From Actinomycetes bacterium (lineage in GTDB: Bacteria; Actinomycetota; Actinomycetes; Streptosporangiales; Streptosporangiaceae): a stretch of DNA of 64,000 bases. Of this stretch, positions 34,602-43,561 are shown piece after piece. The stretch covers positions 62,001 through 126,000 of the forward strand of contig JAJYTD010000006.1 of assembly GCA_021793235.1 (NCBI GenBank). Reading direction: 5' to 3'. Each line of letters starts with the position of its first letter. Position 1 is the stretch's first letter. The notes beneath the pieces are model-generated. The model had not been told where the DNA came from and ran no database searches. It saw only the letters and a list, made by a program, of their open reading frames with translations. The translations under genes and the position numbers were made by a program.

Positions 34602-35602
34602 GACTCCCGCTGATCGGACAGCCGCTCCATCGTGGCGCGGTCTTCGGCACCGAACCGTTCTTCCAGGTCTTCGGGCGAGGCGTCGACGTCGATCCGGGCG
34701 AGGGGCACGCCGCGGGCCGACTCGATGGCGCCCAGGCGGCGCAGAGCGCGGTCGCTGGCGTAGTCCATCAGTACCCCGTCGGGAAGCTCGAACTGCTGGT
34801 CCCGCGGGTCTGAGAACGGCTGATCGCCTCGCTGAACCGTCGCGGTGACGTGCGGCAGCAGTTCTGCCAGCCGGTCGGAGACCACCTGCCAGTTGGTGTC
34901 GTCGGCGGCCACGTGGCGGCGGCAGGTGAACGTGCCCCAGGCCATATGGCGGCGCTCGTCGTCACCGATGCGCTTGATGATCTCGCGCATCCCGGGAAAG
35001 ATGCCGCGTGCCGTGCAGATGTGGTTCCAGGCGTAGTAGCCGGTGAGGGCGAGCGACCCCTCGATGACGTGGTTGTAGGTGACCGAGGCGCGGACCTGGT
35101 TGCGTGGGCTCGGATCGTTGTTGAGCGCGTTCAGCGCGGTCGGCAGCTCCTCGTAGAACAGGGCGCGGTAGCCGGGGTCGGTGTCCACATGGGCGTGGAG
35201 GTCGGTGTCGACGCCGAGGGCGTCCAGCCACAGCCGGAAGGCCTGAACATGCTTGGCCTCCTCGAACGCGAACTGGGTCAGATACATCTCGTCGCCGATG
35301 CGTCCTTCGGCGGCCATGGCGCGGGCGAACGGCTGGATGTCCTCGGTGACGGCCTCTTCGCCCGCCACGAATTGGGCGCACAGCCGCAGGATGCGCTGCT
35401 GCGCCTCGTCGCTGAGCCCCTTCCAGTCCTCGGCGTCTTGGCTCAGGTCGATGTCGCCCGGGTTCCAGAACTTGGCGTTTCCCTTGCTGAAGAGCCGCAG
35501 CGGGAAAGACTCCCAGTTCAGGCCGCCCGACCGCAGAGAGTGGAAACCCTGCCTGCGCGGGCTCTGGTCGGTGGAGGACGTGGTGCGGGAATGATCGGCC
35601 AT
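34598..35602 (-). CDS. R2-like ligand-binding oxidase (R2lox, Mn/Fe type)
   Basis: A 334-residue ferritin-like protein. All six metal ligands of R2lox align: Glu83, Glu115, His118, Glu181, Glu216 and His219. Val85 and Tyr176, the pair cross-linked in the Mycobacterium tuberculosis enzyme, are both present, as is the ligand-pocket region. It therefore is not a ribonucleotide reductase subunit but an oxidase that binds a long-chain fatty acid. Physiological reaction is unknown. It overlaps the scramblase-like gene end by 4 bp on the other strand. Confidence 0.88.
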   Translation of the reverse strand: MADHSRTTSSTDQSPRRQGFHSLRSGGLNWESFPLRLFSKGNAKFWNPGDIDLSQDAEDWKGLSDEAQQRILRLCAQFVAGEEAVTEDIQPFARAMAAEGRIGDEMYLTQFAFEEAKHVQAFRLWLDALGVDTDLHAHVDTDPGYRALFYEELPTALNALNNDPSPRNQVRASVTYNHVIEGSLALTGYYAWNHICTARGIFPGMREIIKRIGDDERRHMAWGTFTCRRHVAADDTNWQVVSDRLAELLPHVTATVQRGDQPFSDPRDQQFELPDGVLMDYASDRALRRLGAIESARGVPLARIDVDASPEDLEERFGAEDRATMERLSDQRES

Positions 35603-35821
35603 GGGGTACCTCCGTAGGATGCCGTCACCCCATGATTTGATTTATCTGGAAACGCTGTAAAGCTCGCGCGCGGATTTCGTCCCCCCGGGTGCGCCGGAGG
35701 CGCTCCGGAGAAACGGTACGGTCGTGGTGCGCCGCTCTCGCGGGGCCGCGGGGTCTGCCGCGGCTCCTCGCCCGCCGCACTGGCGGACGCGTCCGCCCAA
35801 GCCGGGCGGCACCCATGCGCT

Positions 35822-36085
35822 ATGACGTTCTCGGATCCGGGAGGCAACGTGTTCTGTGGCGACCCGAGCAGCCCCGGCTACGCGTCCTGCGCCCACCAGG
35901 AATGGCTGTTCGCGATCGCTTCGCTGATCCCCGCGATGCTCGCCCTGATCCTCATGGTCGCCGCCGTCGCCACCCCCGCCATCCGCAGGAGCGCCGCTCT
36001 GCGCGCCCAGACCCTCGGTTACTCCCTGATCGCCTGGGGCATAGCGGGCTTCACCTACATCCTCGGTGTACTGCCCTCAGTCTGA
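35822..36085 (+). CDS. Small hypothetical membrane protein
   Basis: An 87-residue product with two predicted helices (about residues 28-51 and 65-83), preceded by a Cys-containing N-terminal segment (VFCGDPSSPGYASCAHQEW). No family is recognised. It lies between R2lox and XPB, on the opposite strand to both. ATG 35822 lacks a strong ribosome-binding site. Confidence 0.55.
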   Translation: MTFSDPGGNVFCGDPSSPGYASCAHQEWLFAIASLIPAMLALILMVAAVATPAIRRSAALRAQTLGYSLIAWGIAGFTYILGVLPSV

Positions 36086-36181
36086 GGACGGCCACCGCTG
36101 CCGCTGGTGTTTTGCGGCCGTGCACGCCGACACGCGTGTCCGCACGTGCGCAGAGTCCGGGCCGGTGCGGAATTTCCCTGA

Positions 36182-37828
36182 TCAGAGCTCGTCCAGGACG
36201 TCGTCGGCGTCGGCGATGCGGTAGGCATAGCCCTGTTCGGCCAGGAAGCGCTGGCGGTGGGCCGCGAACTCCTGGTCGATGGTGTCCCGGGCGACCACCG
36301 CGTAGAAGCGCGCGGTGCGGGAGTCGGATTTCGGCCGCAGCAGCCGCCCCAGGCGCTGCGCCTCTTCCTGGCGGGAGCCGAACGACCCCGACACCTGGAT
36401 CGCGACACCGGCCTCGGGCAGGTCGATGGAGAAGTTGGCGACTTTGGAGACGACGAGCGTGCTCAGCTCGCCGGAGCGGAACGCGTCGAACAGCCGCTCG
36501 CGCTCCTTCACCCGGGTCTCGCCCTTGATGACCGGGGCGTCCAGTGCCGCGCCGAGCTCGTCGAGCTGGTCGATGTAGGAACCGATGATCAGGGTCTGCT
36601 CGCCTTCGTGGCGCCGGATCAGCTCCTGGACCACGGAGATCTTGGCAGCGGATGACGCGCAGAAACGGTACCGGTCCTCCGGCTCCGCGGTGGCGTAGGC
36701 CAGCCGTTCAGCGTCGCTGAGGTTCACCCGGACCTCCACACAGTCCGCGGGTGCGATCCAGCCCTGGTTCTCCATCTCCTTCCACGGAGCGTCATAGCGC
36801 TTGGGGCCGATGAGGGAGAACACGTCGCCCTCGCGGCCGTCCTCGCGCACGAGGGTCGCGGTCAGCCCCAGCCGCCGCCGAGCCTGCAGTTCGGCGGTCA
36901 TCCGGAAGATCGGAGCCGGGAGCAGGTGCACCTCGTCGTAGATGACCAGCCCCCAGTCGCGTGCGCCGAACAGTTCGAGGTGGCTGTGCACGCCCTTCCG
37001 GCGGGCCGCCATCACCTGGTAGGTCGCTATGGTGACCGGCCGGATCTCCTTGCGGGTACCGGAGTACTCGCCGATCTCGTCCTCGGTGAGGGTCGTGCGG
37101 CGCAGTAGTTCACCGCGCCACTGGTGGACGGAGACGGTGTTGGTGACCAGGATCAGTGTGGTGGCTTTGACCAGCGACATCGCGGCCGCGCCGACGATCG
37201 TCTTGCCCGCGCCGCAGGGCAGCACCACAACACCGGAGCCGCCGGCGTGGAAGCTGTCGGCGGCCTCGCGCTGGTAGCCGCGCAGCTCCCAGTCGCCTTC
37301 GGCGAGGTCGATCGCGTGCGCTTCGCCGTCGACGTATCCGGCGAGGTCCTCGGCCGGCCAGCCGAGCTTGAGGAGCGCCTGCTTGAGGTTGCCGCGTTCG
37401 CTGGGGTGCACCACCACGGTGTCGGGCTCCACGCGCTCACCGAGCATGCCCTTGATCTTCTTGGCGCGTACGACCTCCTCCAGTACGGCCCGGTCCAGCG
37501 CCTGGAGTACCAGCCCGTGGGCGGGGTGGGCGTGCAGCCGCAGCCGCCCGTAGCGGTCCATCGTCTCGGTGATGTCCACGAGCAGGGAGTGCGGGACCGG
37601 AAACCGCGAATAGGTGATGAACGCGTCGATGACCTGCTCGGCGTCGTGTCCGGCCGCGCGTGCGTTCCACAGCGCCAGCGGTGTCACGCGGTAGGTGTGG
37701 ACGTGCTCGGGGGCGCGCTCCAGCTCGGCGAACGGCGCGATCGCGCGTCGGCACTCATCGGCCAGTTCATGGCCGACTTCGAGCAGCAGGGTCTTGTCGG
37801 ACTGGACGATCAAACAGGACACGCACAC
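36182..37828 (-). CDS. XPB/Rad25-type DNA repair helicase
   Basis: A 548-residue SF2 helicase. An N-terminal damage-recognition-like domain (1-170) precedes Walker A CGAGKT (205-210), DEVH (298-301), the RED motif (328-330) that marks XPB, and the C-terminal motifs IIGSYIDQLDEL, VVSKVANFSIDLPEA and QEEAQRLGRLLRP. It should unwind DNA in nucleotide excision repair. GTG 37828 starts the protein just before the conserved PLIVQSDKTLLLEV-like block. The WYL-type partner gene is 1.2 kb upstream on the same strand. Confidence 0.94.
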   Translation of the reverse strand: MCVSCLIVQSDKTLLLEVGHELADECRRAIAPFAELERAPEHVHTYRVTPLALWNARAAGHDAEQVIDAFITYSRFPVPHSLLVDITETMDRYGRLRLHAHPAHGLVLQALDRAVLEEVVRAKKIKGMLGERVEPDTVVVHPSERGNLKQALLKLGWPAEDLAGYVDGEAHAIDLAEGDWELRGYQREAADSFHAGGSGVVVLPCGAGKTIVGAAAMSLVKATTLILVTNTVSVHQWRGELLRRTTLTEDEIGEYSGTRKEIRPVTIATYQVMAARRKGVHSHLELFGARDWGLVIYDEVHLLPAPIFRMTAELQARRRLGLTATLVREDGREGDVFSLIGPKRYDAPWKEMENQGWIAPADCVEVRVNLSDAERLAYATAEPEDRYRFCASSAAKISVVQELIRRHEGEQTLIIGSYIDQLDELGAALDAPVIKGETRVKERERLFDAFRSGELSTLVVSKVANFSIDLPEAGVAIQVSGSFGSRQEEAQRLGRLLRPKSDSRTARFYAVVARDTIDQEFAAHRQRFLAEQGYAYRIADADDVLDEL

Positions 37829-37968
37829 CTCACAACACGGTTATGGCGGTCGGACGGCTTGCTCCGCCGGATCCGCCCCAGGTGCAACACCTGAACCCGC
37901 CCGCGGTATGCCCCGGGCCGCGGTGTCGTACCACCACACTAGAGGCCGCGCGTCCGGGGAGCGGATGG

Positions 37969-38421
37969 TCAGCGGCTCAGCGTCGCGAACACCAGGGCCA
38001 GCACACCGACGAAGACCGCTGCGACCAGGGCGAGGTAGGAGATCGTCCCGGCCCACGTGTAGCGGATGAACCGTTCGACCTCGGGCGGATCGTCGGTCTT
38101 GGTCAGTGCCACGCAGCCGAAGGCGATACCGGGGATGTTCACCAGCAGACCGAGCAGGGGGAGCCCTATCCAGAAGAAGAAGACGGGAAAGGCCAGGGTG
38201 AGGATCGCACATATCAGGCCGGCCGCGGCGCTGCCGACGCGCGCGGGTGGCCCGGAAGGCGGGTAGGGCGGTCCGCTGTAGGGGGCCGGTGCCGGTTGCG
38301 GCGATCGGTACGCGAGGGGGTCGGCGCCGTTTCCGGGGGGCGGCGGGGACAGCGCCCCCGGTAGGCCCGGGCCCGGCCCGGCGTCCCAGTAGCGCTGCGG
38401 CCGGGGCCACTGTTCGCTCAT
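37969..38421 (-). CDS. DUF4190-like small membrane protein
   Basis: A 150-residue protein: a Pro/Gly-rich disordered N-terminus (1-70) and two helical membrane segments (about 73-102 and 124-147). It resembles actinomycete DUF4190 proteins, which are of unknown function. ATG 38421 has GGCGGAG about 5 nt upstream. It and the next gene share the same plan and may be distant relatives. Confidence 0.72.
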   Translation of the reverse strand: MSEQWPRPQRYWDAGPGPGLPGALSPPPPGNGADPLAYRSPQPAPAPYSGPPYPPSGPPARVGSAAAGLICAILTLAFPVFFFWIGLPLLGLLVNIPGIAFGCVALTKTDDPPEVERFIRYTWAGTISYLALVAAVFVGVLALVFATLSR

Positions 38422-38520
38422 CGGTCTCCGCCTTCCACGTCGTCCTCCAGGCATACCCGATGATCCGGTCCGGCCCGCGGAGGCGCGTCTGCCGCCGCGG
38501 TGCCCGAGCCGGGTGCCGGG

Positions 38521-39018
38521 TCAGTAGTTCGTGACGGGCACGATGCCTTCGACCCACGAACCCGCCTGGGTGAGGATCCAGAAGAAGAGGACGAACATCA
38601 CGACGAACATGACGGCGGCCGCGCCCAGGCAGTACCAGGAGTAGCGGGTGAGCGTCTCGGCCTCACGGTAGCGGCCCTGGTCGCGCTTGTGTGCGGCGCG
38701 GACGGCGAAGACGATGCCGATGACCCCGAACAGCCAGTTGGCGCAGCACAGGAAGGTCAGCGCGTGCAGGATCAGGGCCATGGTGGAACTGCTGGAGCCT
38801 CCGGCGGGCTGCCCCCGGCCGCTGCCGCGCTCCCGGTCGTCGAGCTCTTGCTCCCGGTCCTCCCGGTCCTCCCGGTCGTCGCGGACGAGGCCGTCGCTTC
38901 TGCCGCTCGACCGCCCCGGGGAGGCGGCGGAGGGGCGCCGGTTCGGGCGGTCGGGTCTCCGGTCGGGGGGCTCATCCCGGGGTGCGGAAGCTCCGGGCGG
39001 CAGTGACTGGTTGCTCAT
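38521..39018 (-). CDS. Small membrane protein with charged disordered N-terminus
   Basis: A 165-residue protein. Residues 1-75 are highly charged with a short DRE repeat (DREDREDRE), followed by two hydrophobic segments (about 80-107 and 130-155). The first segment (ALILHALTFLCCANWLFGVIGIVFAV) resembles CD225/DUF4190-like membrane hairpins. No function is recognised. It sits between the XPB and WYL-partner genes on the same strand. Confidence 0.68.
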   Translation of the reverse strand: MSNQSLPPGASAPRDEPPDRRPDRPNRRPSAASPGRSSGRSDGLVRDDREDREDREQELDDRERGSGRGQPAGGSSSSTMALILHALTFLCCANWLFGVIGIVFAVRAAHKRDQGRYREAETLTRYSWYCLGAAAVMFVVMFVLFFWILTQAGSWVEGIVPVTNY

Positions 39019-39071
39019 GGGTTCGCCATCTCTCTATGCGACTCCGTGGGCCGACACTTCCCCGTATCCCA

Positions 39072-41576
39072 TCAGAATCCGGCCGCGCCCGGTGGGTCGC
39101 CTGCTGTCTGTTCCGCCGTGGTGGTCGGCTCCTGCCCGGAGTCGAGGTCGGCCACTCCGGTGATCCGGTGCACGGCGAATCTGTGCACCGCGGCCCGCGT
39201 CGCATCGTAGGCGGTGAGGTAGCCGCCGTCGACGCTCGCCGGCTCCACGATCCTGCTGCTCGCACGGCCGTCGGTGTCGAGGTAGCCGATCCACACGCTG
39301 CGCCCTCGCGCCACGGCCGCCGTGAGGGCCGACAGGGTCGCGGCGGTCGGCGAGCGGGGCGGTTCGGCGTCGGGAGCAGGGATGGGGCGGCGGACGGCCG
39401 TGGCGGCCGCATCCCCGGCGCGGATGGCGCGTATCGCCGCCGCGCGCAGCTTGGGGCCGGGGGGAGCGGGCTCGCCGATGTGGCGGGAGACCGACCGCCC
39501 CTCGGCCCTACGGGGATCCGGGCGGCTGATCTGCACCGCCCCGTCAGCGGCCTCGGCCACCGGGTGGTAGCCCAGGTCGGTGAGGCGCTCCAGGAGGACG
39601 GGCCGGGTGCTGCGGCTGGCGACCACTGTCGGCGCCAGCCGGAACAGGGCGAGGTCGGCGGCCCGCCGGTCGCTGACCAGTTCGTCCAGCAGGGCCGGCT
39701 CCTCGCAGCGCAGATAGCTCGACGCGGTTCCCACCCGCAGCCGCCCGTGCCTGCGCCCGACGTCAGAGATGAGGTAGCGCAGCGGCTGGGGGAGCGGGGT
39801 GCTGGAATGGCGCTCCAGCAGCGCTGTGAGGTCGGCCGCGCCCCGCCCGGCGTCCAGCGCGCGGCGGATCGAGGCGGAGGTGAACCTGTAGACGGTCGCG
39901 CCGCCGGTGGATTCCACGTCGGCGGCGAGCGCCAGTTCCCGGGCCAGTTCCGGCACCAGAGGGCCCGGGGCGATAGCGGTCAGATCTGCCTGCACCAGGA
40001 TGCGGTCTGCGGGCTGGGGCAGTTCGCCGGCGAGCACCGCCGCCGATCTCGCCTCTTCCCGGTCCGCGACCGGGGCGTCCTGCTCGTCCAGTTCGTCCAG
40101 CAGGGCGCGGGCGTGCGGGGCGAGAGCGCCCCGGCCGGTCAGCCCGAGGGCGGCGGCCTCACGCAGGGCCGCGTCGACCAGTTCGGAATAGGTCGGGCCC
40201 TGCCGCCTGGGCCGCTGCCAGGCCAGGTGGTCGGCGATGGACTCGGGTGCGGGAGCCAGGCCCTCGGGGGCTGCTGCGAGCGCGCGCAGGACGTCGAGCC
40301 GGACCTCGGGTGCCGACCGCCGGTCCAGTCCGTCGCTGAGGACGGCGCGGGACCGGCCGCGGGCGTCCTTGGACCCGTTGAGCGCGGCTACCCGGGTGGA
40401 GCGCAGCCAGGCCTCGGCCAGCCGCAGCCAGCGCCGCTCCGGCGTCGTTTCGCGCCAGAGGTCGTAGTCGGGAGTGGGCAGCCATTCTCCGTCCACGTCG
40501 CCATCGGCCGCGATCAGTCCGGCGGCGTGTGCGGTCTCGATGAACAGAGCGGTGCCGGCCTCGTCGGTGTCGAGTTCGCGGGCGGCCCGGCGCAGGTCGC
40601 GAGTGCCCAACCCGCCGTTGCGCAGCACACTGGGCGGGTCATCGGCCCAGTGCTCCAGTAGCTCCTCCACCGAGCGGATGGCGGTGAACGCCTGCCCTGC
40701 CGAGGCGCGGGTGATCGCCGTGGGCGTGCGCTCGGTGCCGGACAGTTCCGGGGCGGTGGCCGCCACGTGCTGGAACAGCAGTCCGCCGCGGAGGTGCAGA
40801 CCGACTTCGAGGGGCAGCGCGACAGTGCTGCCGTCGATGGGTACCAGCAGCCCGCGGGCGAGCAGCCGCTCGATGGGTGAGGCCGCCGACGCCGTGTCGA
40901 TGTCGCGTGCCGCCTCGGATACGGTTCCGTGCGGCGGCCCCCACACCAGCCGGTGGATGACCGGGCCCGCGTCCGCTCCGGCTGAGTCGAGCAGAGCGTC
41001 GATGCGTTCGGGTCGGCTGAGGGCGGCGGCGATGCGTTCGGCCGGACTTCCTTCGGCGTAGCCGGCGACCAGTCCGAGGTCGGTGGCGAGCCGGTTCAGC
41101 CGGTCAGCGGGGAGCGCGCCGAGCAGCACGCGCAGTGGCGGCCCGAGCCCGGCGGGGTGCGGGATGATGTCGCGGAGCACGGCCACCGGCCGCAGGTGTT
41201 TTCCGTCCTCCCACACCAGGGCGGTGCGGCACAGTGTGGCCAGGGCGGGGTCCAGCCGGTCCACGGGCAGGCCGAGCGCCGCGGCGAGCGCGCCGGGCTC
41301 CACCCCGGGCGGTCCGGCGAGCCGGTCGTCTCCGAGAGCGACAAGCCCTTCGAGGATCTGCAGGCTGAATCGGTCCAGCCGGTCCAGGACACGCAGCACC
41401 GCGGGCTTGGCGGCGGCGCGTGCGGCGAGAGCAGCGATGTCGGCGGGGACAGGGGAGATCAGATCCGGGCGCGCGGCGAACAGCGCTGCCAGCTCCGTGT
41501 CGGTCAGGTTCCGCAGCCATGAGGTGAAGGTGGGCGGCCGCCCACGGGTGTTCCGCTCCGCTTCGGCGTCTATCAT
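39072..41576 (-). CDS. Helicase-associated protein with C-terminal WYL-like domain
   Basis: An 834-residue protein. The N-terminal half is helical and Ala/Leu-rich, opening with LRNLTDTELAALFAARPDL. The C-terminal region carries a WYL-type domain (GRSVWIGYLDTDGRASSRIVEPASVDGG...AVHRFAVHRITGV, about 750-805). It belongs to the conserved actinobacterial family (annotated helicase C-terminal/helicase-associated) that is encoded next to XPB, as in mycobacteria. It has no helicase motifs of its own. It probably is a partner or regulator of XPB. Confidence 0.85.
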   Translation of the reverse strand: MIDAEAERNTRGRPPTFTSWLRNLTDTELAALFAARPDLISPVPADIAALAARAAAKPAVLRVLDRLDRFSLQILEGLVALGDDRLAGPPGVEPGALAAALGLPVDRLDPALATLCRTALVWEDGKHLRPVAVLRDIIPHPAGLGPPLRVLLGALPADRLNRLATDLGLVAGYAEGSPAERIAAALSRPERIDALLDSAGADAGPVIHRLVWGPPHGTVSEAARDIDTASAASPIERLLARGLLVPIDGSTVALPLEVGLHLRGGLLFQHVAATAPELSGTERTPTAITRASAGQAFTAIRSVEELLEHWADDPPSVLRNGGLGTRDLRRAARELDTDEAGTALFIETAHAAGLIAADGDVDGEWLPTPDYDLWRETTPERRWLRLAEAWLRSTRVAALNGSKDARGRSRAVLSDGLDRRSAPEVRLDVLRALAAAPEGLAPAPESIADHLAWQRPRRQGPTYSELVDAALREAAALGLTGRGALAPHARALLDELDEQDAPVADREEARSAAVLAGELPQPADRILVQADLTAIAPGPLVPELARELALAADVESTGGATVYRFTSASIRRALDAGRGAADLTALLERHSSTPLPQPLRYLISDVGRRHGRLRVGTASSYLRCEEPALLDELVSDRRAADLALFRLAPTVVASRSTRPVLLERLTDLGYHPVAEAADGAVQISRPDPRRAEGRSVSRHIGEPAPPGPKLRAAAIRAIRAGDAAATAVRRPIPAPDAEPPRSPTAATLSALTAAVARGRSVWIGYLDTDGRASSRIVEPASVDGGYLTAYDATRAAVHRFAVHRITGVADLDSGQEPTTTAEQTAGDPPGAAGF

Positions 41577-41785
41577 CGCCTTTCACGCTATGCGATGCCG
41601 GATACCGGCGCAGGTGCCCCGGCCCTGGCGGGCCGCGTTTCCACGGTCGGCCGGGAACGGCAGTGCGCTGCTTTCGGGCGTGGCCGGCCACGCCCTTTCC
41701 TGTCCGCAACGCGCGGGCCAGGTGCGGAGCCTGAACGGGGTGACTTTTCGGTCAATCCCAGGTGATCTTGCGGCAGTATTGGCCT

Positions 41786-42523
41786 ATGGCAGAGCAAGCC
41801 GAGCAAATGGTGCTTGAGTACCTGTCGAAGGTGGGGGAAGCGGCGTACGGGAACCTGCCATCGCGGCGCCGCACCGCCTACCTCGCTGAGCTGCGCTCCC
41901 GTATCGACAACGCCTGTGCCTCGGCCCAGGCCGACACCCCCGACCAGGTGCGCCATATCCTGCAGAGCTTCGGTGACCCAGCCGCGCTCGTGGCGCGCGA
42001 ATGCGGGGGCGAGACCGAGACGGAGGCGGTAGAGGCCGTATCGGCCCAGGACGGCGGCCGGGACAACACGCACCGCCCCGCCAGGGAGCCGCCGCCGTGG
42101 CGCGGGGGCCGGGATCCGGGCTGGCTCGGCGCCGGATTCCGGCCCCCCCGGCAGCGGTCAGGGGGGCTTCCGGCCTCGGCACTGGTCACTGCGGTGCGCC
42201 GGCACCCGCCGGAGGTCCTCTCCATCGCGGTCTACCTCCTGAGCGGAGCCATCGGCGCCGTCGCCGCTGCCTGGATCGTCGGTGCGGTGCTGGTCGTGCT
42301 GAGCCGGGTCTGGGATTCCGGCGACAAGTGGACCGCGGTGGGCGGGCCGATCGCCGCGACGCTCCTCGGCATGCTCCTGTGGCAGGGGGAGGAGCCCTAC
42401 ATCGACCAGATCATAGTGGCGTCTTTCCTGGACACCGGGGTGATCGGGTTGCAAGTGGCCGCGCTCGGCTGCGCGCTTTACCTGGTCGTGCGGATCGCTC
42501 GGATCGCGGGCGCCGAGTCGTAG
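41786..42523 (+). CDS. HAAS-like membrane protein
   Basis: A 245-residue protein. The N-terminal ~70 residues (MVLEYLSKVGEAAYGNLPSRRRTAYLAELRSRIDNAC...LQSFGDPAALV) resemble the helical HAAS domain found in membrane proteins that pair with PadR-like regulators. A disordered linker and three hydrophobic helices (about 150-178, 190-205, 215-240) follow. No PadR gene is adjacent. ATG 41786 is chosen at the family start; an upstream GTG adds eight unconserved residues. Confidence 0.66.
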   Translation: MAEQAEQMVLEYLSKVGEAAYGNLPSRRRTAYLAELRSRIDNACASAQADTPDQVRHILQSFGDPAALVARECGGETETEAVEAVSAQDGGRDNTHRPAREPPPWRGGRDPGWLGAGFRPPRQRSGGLPASALVTAVRRHPPEVLSIAVYLLSGAIGAVAAAWIVGAVLVVLSRVWDSGDKWTAVGGPIAATLLGMLLWQGEEPYIDQIIVASFLDTGVIGLQVAALGCALYLVVRIARIAGAES

Positions 42524-42925
42524 CCGCGCCGCGACACCGGGCACCCGCGGATTCGGTCAATGGCCGGAAAAGCCTCCGGAATATTGCGGTCGGCCTGCGC
42601 TTCTATCCGATTTCCGGCGTCGGCGCCCGGGTAAGAATGGCACCACGTTCCGTTCCGGTTCGATCGTGTCTCGGAATGTCGGTGCGATGCCTCGGTATCG
42701 AAACGGATTGAGGCGCCGCCGGGGATTGGCGACATCCCGGTCCCGCCGGGTCCCGTCCCATCACTCCGCAACCAGCGGCGACGGGGATCGACGCCAATGC
42801 AGAGGCCCGGATATCCGCGTCCGGGCCTCTCACTTGCCGTCGCCTATGCGGCCGGTGGGTGGTTAATCCCTCGCCTGCCGAGAGCGCTGAGCACTAGTCT
42901 GAAATCACCCCTATGGGAGGATGGG
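42524..42925. other. Non-coding gap before cspB
   Basis: About 400 bp without a supported gene. A perfect 11-bp hairpin lies at 42801-42830 (AGAGGCCCGGA/TCCGGGCCTCT, 8-nt loop). TTAATCCC and TAGTCTGAAATC near 42863-42905 may be part of the cspB promoter. Confidence 0.55.
42801..42830. terminator. Perfect 11-bp hairpin
   Basis: AGAGGCCCGGA and TCCGGGCCTCT flank an 8-nt loop. It lies midway in the gap after the HAAS-like gene and could be its terminator, though no T-run follows. Confidence 0.5.
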
Positions 42926-43006
42926 ATGGAGGAAGCCCAGTGGATCCGGCGCTTGACACGGCCCCTCCGCTGGCTCCCTCCTTTTGGTCCGACGGCGAGA
43001 GCGTGA
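42926..43006 (+). CDS. Candidate 26-residue leader peptide upstream of cspB
   Basis: ATG 42926 is preceded by GGGAGGATGGG, giving a good ribosome-binding site. The product is 26 residues, rich in Trp, Arg and Pro. Its stop codon TGA (43004-43006) overlaps the cspB Shine-Dalgarno TGAGGT, 9 nt before the cspB start, so translation of the two could be coupled. The small size makes chance possible. Confidence 0.35.
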   Translation: MEEAQWIRRLTRPLRWLPPFGPTARA

Positions 43007-43014
43007 GGTCACAC

Positions 43015-43398
43015 GTGCCCACCGGCAAGGTCAAGTGGTACGACAGCGACAAGGGTTTCGGTTTTCTCACCCGTGATGACGGCGGTGAAGTCTTCGTGCA
43101 TTCCTCCGCGCTGCCTCAGGGAACGATGTCTCTGCGTGCCGGCCAGCGGGTGGAGTTCGGTGTCGTCGAAGGCCGCAAGGGCGCCCAGGCTCTCCAGGTG
43201 AAGCTGCTCGACGCGCCGCGGTCGGTGGCCAAGGCACTGCGCAAGAAACCGGACGAGATGGTGGTCATCGTCGAGGACCTGATCAAGCTGCTCGATGGGG
43301 TGTCGACGACATATCGTAGAGGGAAACATCCCGATCGCCGAGAGGCGGCGAAGATCGCCCAAGTCCTCCGTGTCGTCGCCGACGACCTGGAGGCATGA
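43015..43398 (+). CDS. cspB: Cold shock protein with C-terminal extension (CspB type)
   Basis: A 127-residue protein. Residues 1-66 form a cold-shock domain with KGFGFL (RNP1) and VFVHSSALP (RNP2). The remaining ~60 residues (PRSVAKALRKKPDEMVVIVEDLIKLLDGVSTTYRRGKHPDRREAAKIAQVLRVVADDLE) form a helical extension like that of mycobacterial CspB. It binds single-stranded nucleic acid. GTG 43015 has GAGGT about 6 nt upstream. Confidence 0.9.
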   Translation: MPTGKVKWYDSDKGFGFLTRDDGGEVFVHSSALPQGTMSLRAGQRVEFGVVEGRKGAQALQVKLLDAPRSVAKALRKKPDEMVVIVEDLIKLLDGVSTTYRRGKHPDRREAAKIAQVLRVVADDLEA

Positions 43399-43451
43399 AG
43401 TCGGACGAACGCCCTTCGGCCGGATCGGGTCGGCCCGCCCGCACCGCTGCT

Positions 43452-43471
43452 CCGCCGCCTGAAGGCGGCGG
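43452..43471. terminator. Short GC-rich hairpin after cspB
   Basis: CCGCCGCCT-GA-AGGCGGCGG is a perfect 9-bp stem 53 nt past the cspB stop. No T-run follows. Confidence 0.45.
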
Positions 43472-43561
43472 CGCGGCCGCGCGCGATCGACGTGACGTAA
43501 CGGTCGCCTATCGATCGGTGTGGTGGTCAAGTCGGTGCTTGTTATCAGCGAAAATGGAAAC

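Noticed and set aside
34598-35602. Ribonucleotide reductase small subunit
   Set aside because: The conserved Val85/Tyr176 pair and ligand spacing match R2lox, and no large-subunit gene is nearby.
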